Assembly: GCA_947476065.1 (NCBI GenBank)
Contig: CANJPG010000005.1
Coordinates: forward strand, 18,657-82,656
DNA length: 64,000 nt
Origin: Fidelibacterota bacterium
GTDB lineage: Bacteria; Pseudomonadota; Alphaproteobacteria; Rhodospirillales; Rhodospirillaceae
Direction of reading: 5' to 3'
Positions 56,768-64,000 of this stretch are shown one piece after another; position 1 is the first letter of the stretch; every line of letters begins with the position of its first letter. Both the position numbers and the translations under genes were made by a program. The notes beneath the pieces are model-generated. The model worked only from the letters and a program-made list of their open reading frames with translations. It was not told the origin of the DNA and did not search any database.

Positions 56768-58948
56768 ATGCCGCAGGCCGCACGCCTTGTGAAATTCGCC
56801 GCTGTCGCGCTATTGCTGGGCGCCTGCTCCGACGGCCCGCCGCCGGCCCTGACCATCGCCAGCATCGCAGCCCCCAAGAATATCGCGACCGGCGGCGACG
56901 CGCTGATCCAGGTGAGCGCACCCGCCGATACCAAGACCGCCAAGATCACCCTGGCCCTCAACGGCGCGCCGGTGACGGCGGTGCTGAAGGTCGGCACATC
57001 GGGCCAACTTGTCGCCAAGGTCGAGGGGCTGAAGCCGGGCGCCAATACCATCGCGGCCCTTTACAGCGGCAAGGAAGTGGCCAGCGTCACGGTCCAGAAC
57101 TTCCCCGCCGAAGGGCCGGTGTTTTCGGGCCCTCATCAGACGCCTTTCGTTTGCACCACCAAGACCTTCAAACTGCCGAACGGCGAGACCCTGGGCGCGG
57201 CGCTGGATGCCGATTGCACCACCAAGGCCCGCGTCGATTACGTCTACCGCGCCACCGACGGCAAATTCAAACCGCTGCCCGATCCCAAGGCGCTGCCCGC
57301 CGACATCGCCAACACCACCACCATCGACAAGAAGACGGTGAAGTACATCGTGCGCCTGGAGTCCGGCACCGCCAACCGCGCGATCTATCAGTTCGCCATG
57401 CTGCATGATCCGAACACCGATCCTGCCGTCGACATATGGAGCCATCCCGCCGGCTGGAACGGGCGACTCGTCTACACCTACGGCGGCGGTTACGGCGGCG
57501 GCTTCACCCAGGGCGATTCCACCGGCGGCGTGCTCGAAGATGTGCTGCTGTCGCGCGGCTACGCTGTCGCCTCGTCGTCGCTGAACGTCGCCCAGACGAG
57601 TGCAAATGATGTGCGCTCGGCGGAAACCACGCTGATGGTCAAGGAGAAATTCCTCGAGACGCACGGGCCCGTGGTGCACACCATCGGCTGGGGCGCGTCT
57701 GGCGGCGCGATGCAGCAGCATCACATCACGCAGAATTATCCCGGCCTGCTCGACGGCATCATCCCGAGCGCCGCGTCGCCTGACTCCGTGACGCGCGTGG
57801 GCTTTGTCACCGACTGCTCGCTGCTGGCGCGGGTGTTCGATTCATCAAACAACACCTGGACCGAAGAACAGAAAACCGCCGTCGTCGGTTTTGCCAGCTG
57901 GAAGACCTGCAGCGGCTCGTGGATCAAGGCGGGCTTCTCGCCGGGCTGGATCGATCCGCAGTATTGCGTCAGCTTGAACGGCCTGATGAACGTGCTCAGC
58001 ACCGGCAAGCTGGAAAAGACCGTGCCGGAAGCCCTGCGCTACAACGCCGACACCAATCCCACCGGCGCGCGCTGCACCTATCAGGACGACTTGGCCAATA
58101 TCCTGGGCCGCGACGACAAAGGCCGCGGGCGGCGTCCCCTCGACAGCGTCGGCGTGCAGTACGGCTTGCAGGCCTTCAAGGAGGGCAAGATCTCGGCGGC
58201 GCAATTCGTCGAGCTGAACGAGAAGATCGGCGGCTGGGACATCGACGCCCAGTGGCAGCCCCAGCGCACCGTCGCCGACCCCGAAGCATTGCGCCTGACC
58301 TACGAAACCGGGCGCTACAACGGCGGCGGCGGCGGGCTCGCATATACGCCGACCATTGACCTGCGCACCTATACCGACAACATCGCCGACATGCATGACC
58401 GCGTGCGCGCGCTGGTGACCAAGGCGCGCATAATCGCCACCAACGGCGACGCCGCCAATCGCGTGTTCCTCTTGTTCCCAGGGCCGAGCGCCATTCCGCC
58501 GGCGCAGTATCACGTCATCGCCATCGACAAGATGGAGGAGTGGCTGAGCAACATCGAAAAGGACAGCGTCGCCGGACCGGTCAAGGAGAAGGTGGTGCGC
58601 GCGAAGCCCGTCGACCTCAAGGACGGCTGCTTCGACGAAGAAGGCAAGAAGACCGACGAGGACATGGCCTACGGCGTGGCCAATACCTGCAACGCCATGT
58701 ATCCAGTGTTCGGCGACGCGCGCATGGTCGCCGGCAGCTCGATCCGCAACAGCGTGCTGAAGTGCCAGTTGAAGCCCATCGACGCCGCCGACTATCCGGC
58801 CGCGTTGCCCGCGCCTTTGTTGACGCGCCTGAAAACCGCTTTCCCCGACGGCGTCTGCGACTACAGCAAACCCGGCGTCGGCGAAACCGCCCAGGTGGGC
58901 ACCTGGCTGAGCTACGATGGCACGGGTAAATACAGCATGATGCCGTAA
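56768..58948 (+). CDS. DUF6351 family lipoprotein, alpha/beta-hydrolase-like
   Basis: A 726-residue protein with a lipoprotein signal (LLLGAC, Cys at about 20). It has a beta-rich N-terminal region and then a large domain containing GWGASGGAMQQHH, which fits a G-x-S-x-G nucleophile elbow of alpha/beta hydrolases. Many cysteines suggest disulfides and an exported fold. I recall this architecture as DUF6351; substrate unknown. The ATG at 56768 follows GGGAG. It is divergent from the DJ-1-like gene. Confidence 0.78.
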   Translation: MPQAARLVKFAAVALLLGACSDGPPPALTIASIAAPKNIATGGDALIQVSAPADTKTAKITLALNGAPVTAVLKVGTSGQLVAKVEGLKPGANTIAALYSGKEVASVTVQNFPAEGPVFSGPHQTPFVCTTKTFKLPNGETLGAALDADCTTKARVDYVYRATDGKFKPLPDPKALPADIANTTTIDKKTVKYIVRLESGTANRAIYQFAMLHDPNTDPAVDIWSHPAGWNGRLVYTYGGGYGGGFTQGDSTGGVLEDVLLSRGYAVASSSLNVAQTSANDVRSAETTLMVKEKFLETHGPVVHTIGWGASGGAMQQHHITQNYPGLLDGIIPSAASPDSVTRVGFVTDCSLLARVFDSSNNTWTEEQKTAVVGFASWKTCSGSWIKAGFSPGWIDPQYCVSLNGLMNVLSTGKLEKTVPEALRYNADTNPTGARCTYQDDLANILGRDDKGRGRRPLDSVGVQYGLQAFKEGKISAAQFVELNEKIGGWDIDAQWQPQRTVADPEALRLTYETGRYNGGGGGLAYTPTIDLRTYTDNIADMHDRVRALVTKARIIATNGDAANRVFLLFPGPSAIPPAQYHVIAIDKMEEWLSNIEKDSVAGPVKEKVVRAKPVDLKDGCFDEEGKKTDEDMAYGVANTCNAMYPVFGDARMVAGSSIRNSVLKCQLKPIDAADYPAALPAPLLTRLKTAFPDGVCDYSKPGVGETAQVGTWLSYDGTGKYSMMP

Positions 58949-59097
58949 CGCCCCGCGTCCGAACGCTCACGCGGATTTTTGTAAGTCCGGACAATGTCTT
59001 ATGCCGCCGGTAGGGTCACGCCCCGCCGGCGGCATCTTTCCACCGAAAGCAAGGTGTAACGGCGGTAACAGCCGGCACCGAATTTTCGGGGCGGAAC

Positions 59098-59721
59098 ATG
59101 GGCACGCTGGCACCTGTTGGGGGCCGCGATTGCGGGGACTGCACGGTGTGCTGCATCGTGCCGGCGATCGACGACCCAGACATTCAGAAGCGATCAGGCA
59201 CCCGCTGCCGGCACTGCCGCGCGGCCGATGCCGATACTGACCACACTGCGGGCTGCACGGCTTACAGCACGCGGCCCGGTGTGTGCCGCACGTTCTATTG
59301 CGCCTGGCGTCTGCTGCCCGAGATGGGCGAGCACTGGCGGCCCGACCGCGCGCGCGTCTATGCCACGCTGGAAGACATCACCCAGTCAGATCTCGATTCG
59401 ACGGCCGTCACCCTGATGCTGACCGGCGATGCCGCGTCCACCGTGCAGGCGCCGTGGTTCCTCGACTTTGTCCACGTGCGGGCGTTGGCAGGGGCGCCCA
59501 TGTTCCTCGCGATACCCGGCCCGCCCGGACACAAACCGGTGCGCGTCATCCTGCCTTTGCCCGCGATGCTGAGCGCGGCCCGCACAGGTTCAGCCCGCCT
59601 TCAGGCTGTGCTGGCCCAGGCCGTGGCTTTCCTGGCCGCCAACCCCATGGGCGAACACATACTTACGCACACGGGCCACGACGTTAGCGCCCATGATCTC
59701 ACCCATGACGCGGGCCCCTAA
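59098..59721 (+). CDS. Cysteine-cluster protein (YkgJ-like)
   Basis: A 207-residue protein with an N-terminal cysteine cluster, C12, C15, C18 and C19 in DCGDCTVCCIVP, followed by CRHC, GCTAYSTRPGVC and FYCAW. This resembles the YkgJ/Fe-S or zinc-binding family. The C-terminal half has no clear motif. Function unknown. It lies 18 bases before the FGE-like gene on the same strand, so the two are probably co-expressed. Confidence 0.65.
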   Translation: MGTLAPVGGRDCGDCTVCCIVPAIDDPDIQKRSGTRCRHCRAADADTDHTAGCTAYSTRPGVCRTFYCAWRLLPEMGEHWRPDRARVYATLEDITQSDLDSTAVTLMLTGDAASTVQAPWFLDFVHVRALAGAPMFLAIPGPPGHKPVRVILPLPAMLSAARTGSARLQAVLAQAVAFLAANPMGEHILTHTGHDVSAHDLTHDAGP

Positions 59722-59739
59722 GCCTCTATACTGGCGGGC

Positions 59740-60426
59740 ATGGACGCTGTGCCCCTCGCCGAGAGCATCGACGCCGTCGCCGCCGATATGGTGGCGATCG
59801 AGGGCGGGCGCATCCAGCTGCGCGACGACGCCAAGCAGACCAAATGGACCGCGCGCGTCCAGCCCTTCCTGATCGGCAAGTTTCAGGTGACGCAGGCTGT
59901 GTACACCAGCGTCACCGGACAAAGCCCCTTTGGCTTCAAGGGCCCGCAGAAGCCCGCCGAGCGCGTGTCGTGGCTGGAGGCGGTCGCCTTCTGCAACCGG
60001 CTGTCGCGGGCCGCGGGGCTTAGCCCCTGCTACACCCTCACCGACGACAGCGCCGAGATCGACACCCAAGCGAATGGATATCGGTTACCCAGCGACGCCG
60101 AATGGGAATACGCCTGCCGCGCCGGATCGCGCGCTGCTGCTTATGGCCCTATGGGAGATATCGCGTGGTACGCCGGCAACTCGGGCGGCACGACCCACGA
60201 TGTCGGCGGCAAAGCACCCAACGCCTGGGGCCTCTACGACATGCTGGGCAACGTGTGGGAGTGGTGCACCGACCTTTACGACCCCGAAGTCTACGGCCCC
60301 TACCGCATCTTCCGCGGCGGCGGCTGGAACGACTCTCCGCGCGGCTGCCTCGCCGGCAACCGGCGCCGAAGCCACCCCACGTACGAGGTGGATGATTTGG
60401 GGTTTAGGCTGGCTAGGTCGCAGTGA
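59740..60426 (+). CDS. Formylglycine-generating enzyme family protein
   Basis: A 228-residue protein of the SUMF1/FGE-sulfatase fold. Typical segments are FQVTQAVYTSVTG, GYRLPSDAEWEYACRAGS, GLYDMLGNVWEWCTDLYD and FRGGGWNDSPRGC. True FGEs convert a sulfatase cysteine to formylglycine, but many members do other things (for example ergothioneine synthesis or ligand binding). No sulfatase gene is in the window, so activity is uncertain. No signal peptide is seen. Confidence 0.85.
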   Translation: MDAVPLAESIDAVAADMVAIEGGRIQLRDDAKQTKWTARVQPFLIGKFQVTQAVYTSVTGQSPFGFKGPQKPAERVSWLEAVAFCNRLSRAAGLSPCYTLTDDSAEIDTQANGYRLPSDAEWEYACRAGSRAAAYGPMGDIAWYAGNSGGTTHDVGGKAPNAWGLYDMLGNVWEWCTDLYDPEVYGPYRIFRGGGWNDSPRGCLAGNRRRSHPTYEVDDLGFRLARSQ

Positions 60427-60677
60427 AAAATCTGTCTCGCTGTCTCACGGCCTAGGGCATGAGACAGTGCGGGAGGCGCAAAATTCTACCGGGTACAAAA
60501 TTATCCATCCTCCATGCCTTCCGCTGAGCCTAGGGTTAGAAGGCGTCGGCATTCAAACCGACCGGCACGTCCCACTTTCCCATCCCTCAGCCATGGGAAA
60601 TGGAGACACTCGGGGTCTGGAAGGTCTTTCACAAGGGGACGGCTTCAGCTTGCTCCCATGGCGGCCTGCAGACACGC

Positions 60678-60691
60678 CCCTTTGCAAAGGG
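60678..60691. promoter_or_regulatory. Perfect 14-base palindrome upstream of the F0 promoter
   Basis: CCCTTTGCAAAGGG, 43 bases upstream of the -35 box. It has the form of a dimeric regulator site; the regulator is unknown. Confidence 0.4.
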
Positions 60692-60734
60692 TTTACCGTG
60701 TAGTTTCAATACTCTAGCTGCCCCCCCAAATCCC

Positions 60735-60763
60735 TTGACACCCCTACCCCCCGCCCCTATGTT
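60735..60763 (+). promoter_or_regulatory. Sigma70-type promoter of the F0 operon
   Basis: TTGACA (60735-60740), a 17-base spacer made almost only of C, and TATGTT (60758-60763), 107 bases before atpI. The spacing is ideal. Confidence 0.75.
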
Positions 60764-60870
60764 TCGCGCGCTTTTCGCGCCGCAAACTGCGATTTTTGGG
60801 GGGTTTTTGGCCTCCGGAGACCGTTTTCGCGAGGCTCGAGGGGTGGCGGGGGCCGAAGGAGCGTGTTTCG

Positions 60871-61272
60871 ATGTCGGACCAGCGTAAGCCGCCCAGCCTC
60901 GAGGATGTGGGCGCACGACTAAAGGCCGCGCAGGATGCAGTGGCCGGCAAGAAGACGGCGGAACGGAATACGCAGGAAGCTTCGCAAGGGGCGGGGATCG
61001 GGTTTCGGATCGGGATCGAGCTGGTGGCCGGGGTGTTGTTCGGCGCGGGGCTCGGCTGGTTCATCGACAGCAAGTTCGATACCAAGCCGATTTTCATGTT
61101 GGCCTGTATCGCCCTGGGGTTCGCCGCGAGTGTATTGAACGTTATCCGGGTCTTGAAGAACCTGGACCATTCGGTGGGTTTGGGCCGCGCGATGCGGGAG
61201 AAAGAGACGGGGCACAAAGACAATTTGAGACCGCCGCCCTCGCCCAAGGGGTTTGAGGACGACGACGACTAA
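60871..61272 (+). CDS. atpI: ATP synthase protein I
   Basis: A 133-residue AtpI, which assists assembly of the c ring and magnesium handling. Two membrane helices lie at about 48-68 (GIELVAGVLFGAGLGWFIDS) and 74-94, with a polar N-terminal region and an acidic tail of D residues. The ATG at 60871 follows AAGGAG; upstream frame is open but unsupported. It is the first gene of the F0 operon. Confidence 0.92.
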   Translation: MSDQRKPPSLEDVGARLKAAQDAVAGKKTAERNTQEASQGAGIGFRIGIELVAGVLFGAGLGWFIDSKFDTKPIFMLACIALGFAASVLNVIRVLKNLDHSVGLGRAMREKETGHKDNLRPPPSPKGFEDDDD

Positions 61273-61331
61273 GGCGGGGACGAGTAGAGATTGAGACGCG
61301 ACGCTGATGTGGCGCGAACGGAATTTAGATG

Positions 61332-61355
61332 ACGGTGGAGCCAAGGCTCCACCGT
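61332..61355. other. Perfect hairpin between atpI and atpB
   Basis: Eleven-pair stem, arms 61332-61342 and 61345-61355, with two bases between. There is no T tract, so it is more likely an RNA stability or processing element than a terminator. Confidence 0.6.
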
Positions 61356-61388
61356 TGAATTGAACGCGTAAGACGAAAGACCTTTTCG

Positions 61389-62135
61389 ATGGCTGAACAC
61401 GCCGAGGGCGGCCATAGCCCGATGGAGCAGTTCCAGATTGAACCGCTCGTCTCCCTGCACATCGGGAACACCGACATCTCCTATACCAACTCGGCCCTGT
61501 TCATGACCTTCGCGGTCGTGCTGACGGCCGTGTTGTTCTGGGCCGCGACGCGCCACCGCACCATGGTGCCGGGCCGCCTGCAGGCCACCGCCGAGATGCT
61601 CTATGAATTCGTCGCCGGCATGGTCAAGGACAACACCGGCCTGGAAGGCATGCGCTACTTCCCGTTTGTCTTCACGCTGTTCATGTTCATCCTGTTCGGC
61701 AACATCCTGGGGCTGATGCCCTATGGCTTCACGTTCACCTCGCACATCATCGTCACCGCGGCGATGGCGGTGTTCATTTTCTTAGGCGTGACCTTCATCG
61801 GCTTCTGGCGCCACGGCCTACACTTCTTCTCGCTGTTCGTGCCGCCGGGCGCGCCGCTCGGGATTGCGATCATCCTCGCGCCCTTGGAGCTGTTCTCCTA
61901 CCTCATCCGCCCCTTGAGCATGTCCTTGCGTCTGTTCGCCAACATGCTGGCGGGCCACGTGCTGTTGAAAGTGCTGGCGGGTTTCATCATTTCGTTGGGC
62001 GTGATCTTCGGCCTGGTGCCATTCATGGCCGTGTTCGCGGTGACGCTGCTGGAAATCATGGTGGCCGTGATTCAGGCCTACGTGTTCGCGCTGCTCACCT
62101 GCCTCTACCTCAACGACGCGATTCACCTGCATTAG
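61389..62135 (+). CDS. atpB: F0F1 ATP synthase subunit a
   Basis: A 248-residue subunit a, which forms the proton half-channels at the c ring. The essential arginine lies in LSMSLRLFANMLAGH (about 180-192). Several membrane helices are evident, such as SALFMTFAVVLTAVLFW and ILGLMPYGFTFTSH. It follows atpI after 116 bases and a strong hairpin. Confidence 0.97.
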   Translation: MAEHAEGGHSPMEQFQIEPLVSLHIGNTDISYTNSALFMTFAVVLTAVLFWAATRHRTMVPGRLQATAEMLYEFVAGMVKDNTGLEGMRYFPFVFTLFMFILFGNILGLMPYGFTFTSHIIVTAAMAVFIFLGVTFIGFWRHGLHFFSLFVPPGAPLGIAIILAPLELFSYLIRPLSMSLRLFANMLAGHVLLKVLAGFIISLGVIFGLVPFMAVFAVTLLEIMVAVIQAYVFALLTCLYLNDAIHLH

Positions 62136-62188
62136 TCCGCAGGCCCATTTCAACCAACTTACCCATCACCTTAGGAAGGATACGAATT

Positions 62189-62413
62189 ATGGAAACAGAA
62201 GCAGCAAAGATGATCGGTGCCGGTCTTGCGGCCATCGGCGTGCTCGGCGGCGGTGTCGGCGTCGGCCTCGTGTTCGGCAATTACATGAACGCTGCCGCGC
62301 GTAACCCCGCGCTCAAAGACGAACTGCGCACCTACGCGTTCCTGGGCTTCGCCCTGTCGGAAGCGACCTCGCTGTTCGCGCTCGTCATCGCGCTGATCAT
62401 TCTGTACGCCTAA
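62189..62413 (+). CDS. atpE: F0F1 ATP synthase subunit c
   Basis: A 74-residue hairpin of two membrane helices joined by the polar loop NAAARNPALKDELRT. The proton-carrying carboxylate is E58 in FALSEATSLFALVIAL. A strong AGGAAGG site precedes the ATG, in keeping with the many copies needed per ring. Confidence 0.97.
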   Translation: METEAAKMIGAGLAAIGVLGGGVGVGLVFGNYMNAAARNPALKDELRTYAFLGFALSEATSLFALVIALIILYA

Positions 62414-62452
62414 ACCGCTTCAGCCTGTCGTCATCCGAAGAGGCCGCCCGAT

Positions 62453-62944
62453 ATGCCGCAGTTCGATCCATCAACCTTCTCCTCGCAGCTGTTCTGGCTG
62501 CTGGTGATGTTTGTCGCGCTGTATTGGGTGATCTCCAAGATTGCGGTGCCGCGCATCGGTGAAGTCCTGGAACAGCGCGCCCGCGTCATCCAGGACGACC
62601 TCGACCGCGCCACGCAGCTGAAGGCCGAAACCGACGCCGCCGTTGCCGCCTATGACAAGGCGATGGCGGATGCCCGAGGCCAGGCCTATGAGCACATGCG
62701 CGCCATGCAGGCGGAGCTGAAAGCGGTGACCGATCAACGCACCGCCGCCGTGACCGCCGATGTGAACGCGCAGATCGCCGCCGCCGAAACGCGCATCGGT
62801 GCGGCCAAGACAGCGGCGCTGGACAGCATCAAAAGCGTCGCCGCCGAGACCGCGCGCGATGTGGTGGCCAAGCTCGCCGGCCTCTCGCCCGATGCCGGCA
62901 GCGTCGATGCCGCCGTCGCCACGGCCCTGAAGGATGCCCGCTAA
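62453..62944 (+). CDS. atpG: F0F1 ATP synthase subunit b'
   Basis: A 163-residue b' subunit: one N-terminal membrane segment (about 12-30, FWLLVMFVALYWVIS) and a long helical stalk. It pairs with the b subunit to form a heterodimeric peripheral stalk, as in other alphaproteobacteria. Its stop overlaps the atpF start as TAATG. Symbol atpG is sometimes used for b'; it is not the gamma subunit. Confidence 0.92.
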   Translation: MPQFDPSTFSSQLFWLLVMFVALYWVISKIAVPRIGEVLEQRARVIQDDLDRATQLKAETDAAVAAYDKAMADARGQAYEHMRAMQAELKAVTDQRTAAVTADVNAQIAAAETRIGAAKTAALDSIKSVAAETARDVVAKLAGLSPDAGSVDAAVATALKDAR

Positions 62945-63432
62945 TGGAGATGTTTCAGGATCCCGAGTTCTGGGTAGCCGTCGCCTTTGTGCTGGTGGTG
63001 GTGCTGATCTTCCGTCCGGTGGTCAAGGGCGTCACCGCGACGCTCGACGCCCGCGCCGCCGGCATCCGCGTCCAGATCGAAGAAGCCGGGAAGCTGCGTG
63101 AAGACGCGCAAGCCCTGTTGGCCGAGTACCAGAAGAAGCAGCGCGATGCGATGTCGGAAGCTGAAAAGATCATCAGCCAGGCCCGCGCGGAAGCCGCCCG
63201 CCTGAAGATCGACGCCGAGAAGGACCTGGAAGGCGCGATCGAACGCAGGAAGCAGCAGGCCCTCGACCGCATCGCCCAGTCTGAGGCCCAGGCCGTCGCG
63301 CAAGTGCGCAACACCGCCGTCGACGTGGCGCTGGCGGCAGCTGAAAAGCTGATCCAGTCCAGCCTCGACCCCGCCAAGAAACAGGCCCTGGCCGACAAGG
63401 CGATTGCCGAGCTGCCGGGCAGACTGAATTAG
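62944..63432 (+). CDS. atpF: F0F1 ATP synthase subunit b
   Basis: A 162-residue b subunit with a membrane segment at about 6-24 (FWVAVAFVLVVVLIFRPVV) and a long charged helix. It is coupled to b' by a one-base overlap and closes the F0 operon before a strong terminator. F1 genes are not in the window, as expected from their separate operon. Confidence 0.95.
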   Translation: MEMFQDPEFWVAVAFVLVVVLIFRPVVKGVTATLDARAAGIRVQIEEAGKLREDAQALLAEYQKKQRDAMSEAEKIISQARAEAARLKIDAEKDLEGAIERRKQQALDRIAQSEAQAVAQVRNTAVDVALAAAEKLIQSSLDPAKKQALADKAIAELPGRLN

Positions 63433-63453
63433 GTCGCCTGCATTATAGAGTTC

Positions 63454-63484
63454 AAAAAGCCCCGGTATCGCCCGGGGCTTTTTT
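63454..63484 (+). terminator. Terminator of the F0 operon
   Basis: Twelve-pair A/GC stem, arms 63454-63465 and 63472-63483, running into T's. Confidence 0.92.
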
Positions 63485-63632
63485 ATTGCCTTGCGCTGTA
63501 TGAACCAACTTCAGGCGTCAACGTGCGACGAAGGTGCGCGGGATTTTGGGGTTGAAGACTTAGAGCGTTACGGCGGCCAAAATTCCACCTTGTGGTGAGC
63601 AATACGGAACAGTCCCGCTCCGCCCGGAACGG

Positions 63633-63638
63633 TATAAT
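63633..63638 (+). promoter_or_regulatory. -10 box before the LuxR-type gene
   Basis: Perfect TATAAT, 57 bases before the ATG; no good -35 at normal spacing (the -35 region reads CAGTCC), so an activator may be needed. Confidence 0.45.
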
Positions 63639-63695
63639 TCCAGCGACGCGAATTAAACGCATAAGTGGTGCAATTGCATCGGCAGGAGATTTCAA

Positions 63696-64000
63696 ATGGA
63701 ATCATTAAGGGCCTCAGCGATAGCTGCAGACGACAGATTTGTGATGTCGGACTCTATCGACCAGCAAAGCGCCGATACGAAAGACCAGGCCGCGCACACA
63801 AAGTTTGCCAGCCTGACGTCCCGTCAATGGGATGTGCTTCGCCTGGTCGTAGGTGGTCGTCGCAACAAAGAAATCGCGCATCTGCTGGGCATCAGCCAGC
63901 GGACCGTCGAGACGCACCGCGCGGAAGTGATGAAGCGGACGAATTCCACATCCCTGCCGCAATTACTTCGCCTTGTGTTCATGGCCGAGCACGCGGGGTA
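63696..64000 (+). CDS. LuxR/FixJ-type HTH regulator, cut by the right edge
   Basis: At least 101 residues. A short polar N-terminus leads at about residue 40 into LTSRQWDVLRLVVGGRRNKE and IAHLLGISQRTVETHRAEVM, a GerE/LuxR DNA-binding helix-turn-helix close to FixJ. There is no receiver domain, so it is a stand-alone HTH protein. AGGAGAT lies six bases before the ATG. The final bases (TA) are the start of either a stop or a tyrosine codon, so the gene probably ends at or just beyond the edge. Confidence 0.88.
   Translation, partial: MESLRASAIAADDRFVMSDSIDQQSADTKDQAAHTKFASLTSRQWDVLRLVVGGRRNKEIAHLLGISQRTVETHRAEVMKRTNSTSLPQLLRLVFMAEHAG

Larger units (their letters stand above)
60427..60870. other. 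444-base intergenic region before the F0 operon
   Basis: No gene. It holds an eight-pair inverted repeat CTGTCTCA/TGAGACAG (60440-60467), a TACCGGGTACAA motif (60487-60498), a perfect 14-base palindrome (60678-60691), the operon promoter (60735-60763) and a GC-rich leader with hairpin GCGCG/CGCGC and T runs. Confidence 0.6.

Noticed and set aside
63483..63695. 70-codon minus-strand frame after the F0 operon
   Set aside because: It covers the operon terminator and the regulator promoter; no support.

Overview
The window is chromosomal DNA of a high-G+C alphaproteobacterium. The evidence is a CcrM-type GANTC adenine methyltransferase next to rnhB, the F0 operon in the order atpI-atpB-atpE-b'-b with a duplicated b subunit, the neighbours mutY, DUF721/DciA, dsbA-like and smc, alphaproteobacterial NrdA/NrdB, and a perfect CtrA-type box. 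The order within the class cannot be fixed from sequence alone (Rhodospirillales-like is a guess). It is dense housekeeping DNA on both strands. No insertion sequence, prophage, CRISPR array, rRNA or obvious island is visible; the only tRNA is tRNA-Gln(TTG).

Layout. 1-1.75 kb (minus): DUF1285, NUDIX CoA pyrophosphatase, DUF6111 and the 5' end of a CCA-adding enzyme, with overlapping stops and starts. 1.8-9.7 kb (plus): MoxR ATPase, DUF58, a BatA/DUF4159 giant, a VWA-like membrane protein and a tandem-GAF protein. 9.7-15.2 kb (minus): ccrM, a 381-base control region, rnhB, a secreted Bcp-type peroxiredoxin, moaB, uracil-DNA glycosylase, an AI-2E-family permease and a small membrane protein. 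15.4-24.2 kb (plus): ETF-ubiquinone oxidoreductase, a TPR protein, ispE, a ScsB/DsbD-like reductase, tRNA-Gln and a double ABC ATPase, with a small minus-strand secreted protein beside the tRNA. 24.5-28 kb: an HU-like protein and polyhydroxybutyrate use (bdhA, phaZ) around a GST. 27.9-32.8 kb: a biotin cluster (bioC plus; bioA and bioB minus; bioF and bioD plus).

32.8-37.8 kb (minus): DUF3775, GlpQ, nrdB and nrdA with two NrdR boxes far upstream. 38-47 kb: a small orphan gene, a candidate sRNA, a gamma-glutamylcyclotransferase-like protein, a flippase, an AcuI-like reductase, a peptide-binding protein, malic enzyme and mutY. 47-56 kb (plus): DUF721, mipA, a response regulator/kinase pair, dsbA-like, smc and a PhnA domain. 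56-64 kb: a DJ-1/PfpI protein (minus), then a DUF6351 lipoprotein, a Cys-cluster protein, an FGE-like protein, the F0 ATP synthase operon and a LuxR-type regulator cut by the right edge.

The less ordinary signals lie between genes. Two plus-strand loci share a 22-base identical C-rich motif. One of them has an anti-Shine-Dalgarno-like CTCCTCCC in a hairpin loop followed by a perfect intrinsic terminator, which looks like a small-RNA family. The ccrM upstream region carries six GANTC sites, five of them on 9-base spacing, plus a perfect DnaA box. Other signals are NrdR boxes exactly 31 bases apart, a structured nrdA leader of about 300 bases, a perfect CtrA box before a two-component pair, an F0 promoter with an all-C-rich spacer, and two REP-like palindromic doublets. 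I saw no clear new multi-gene system; the sRNA pair and the ccrM control region are the best candidates for something undescribed.
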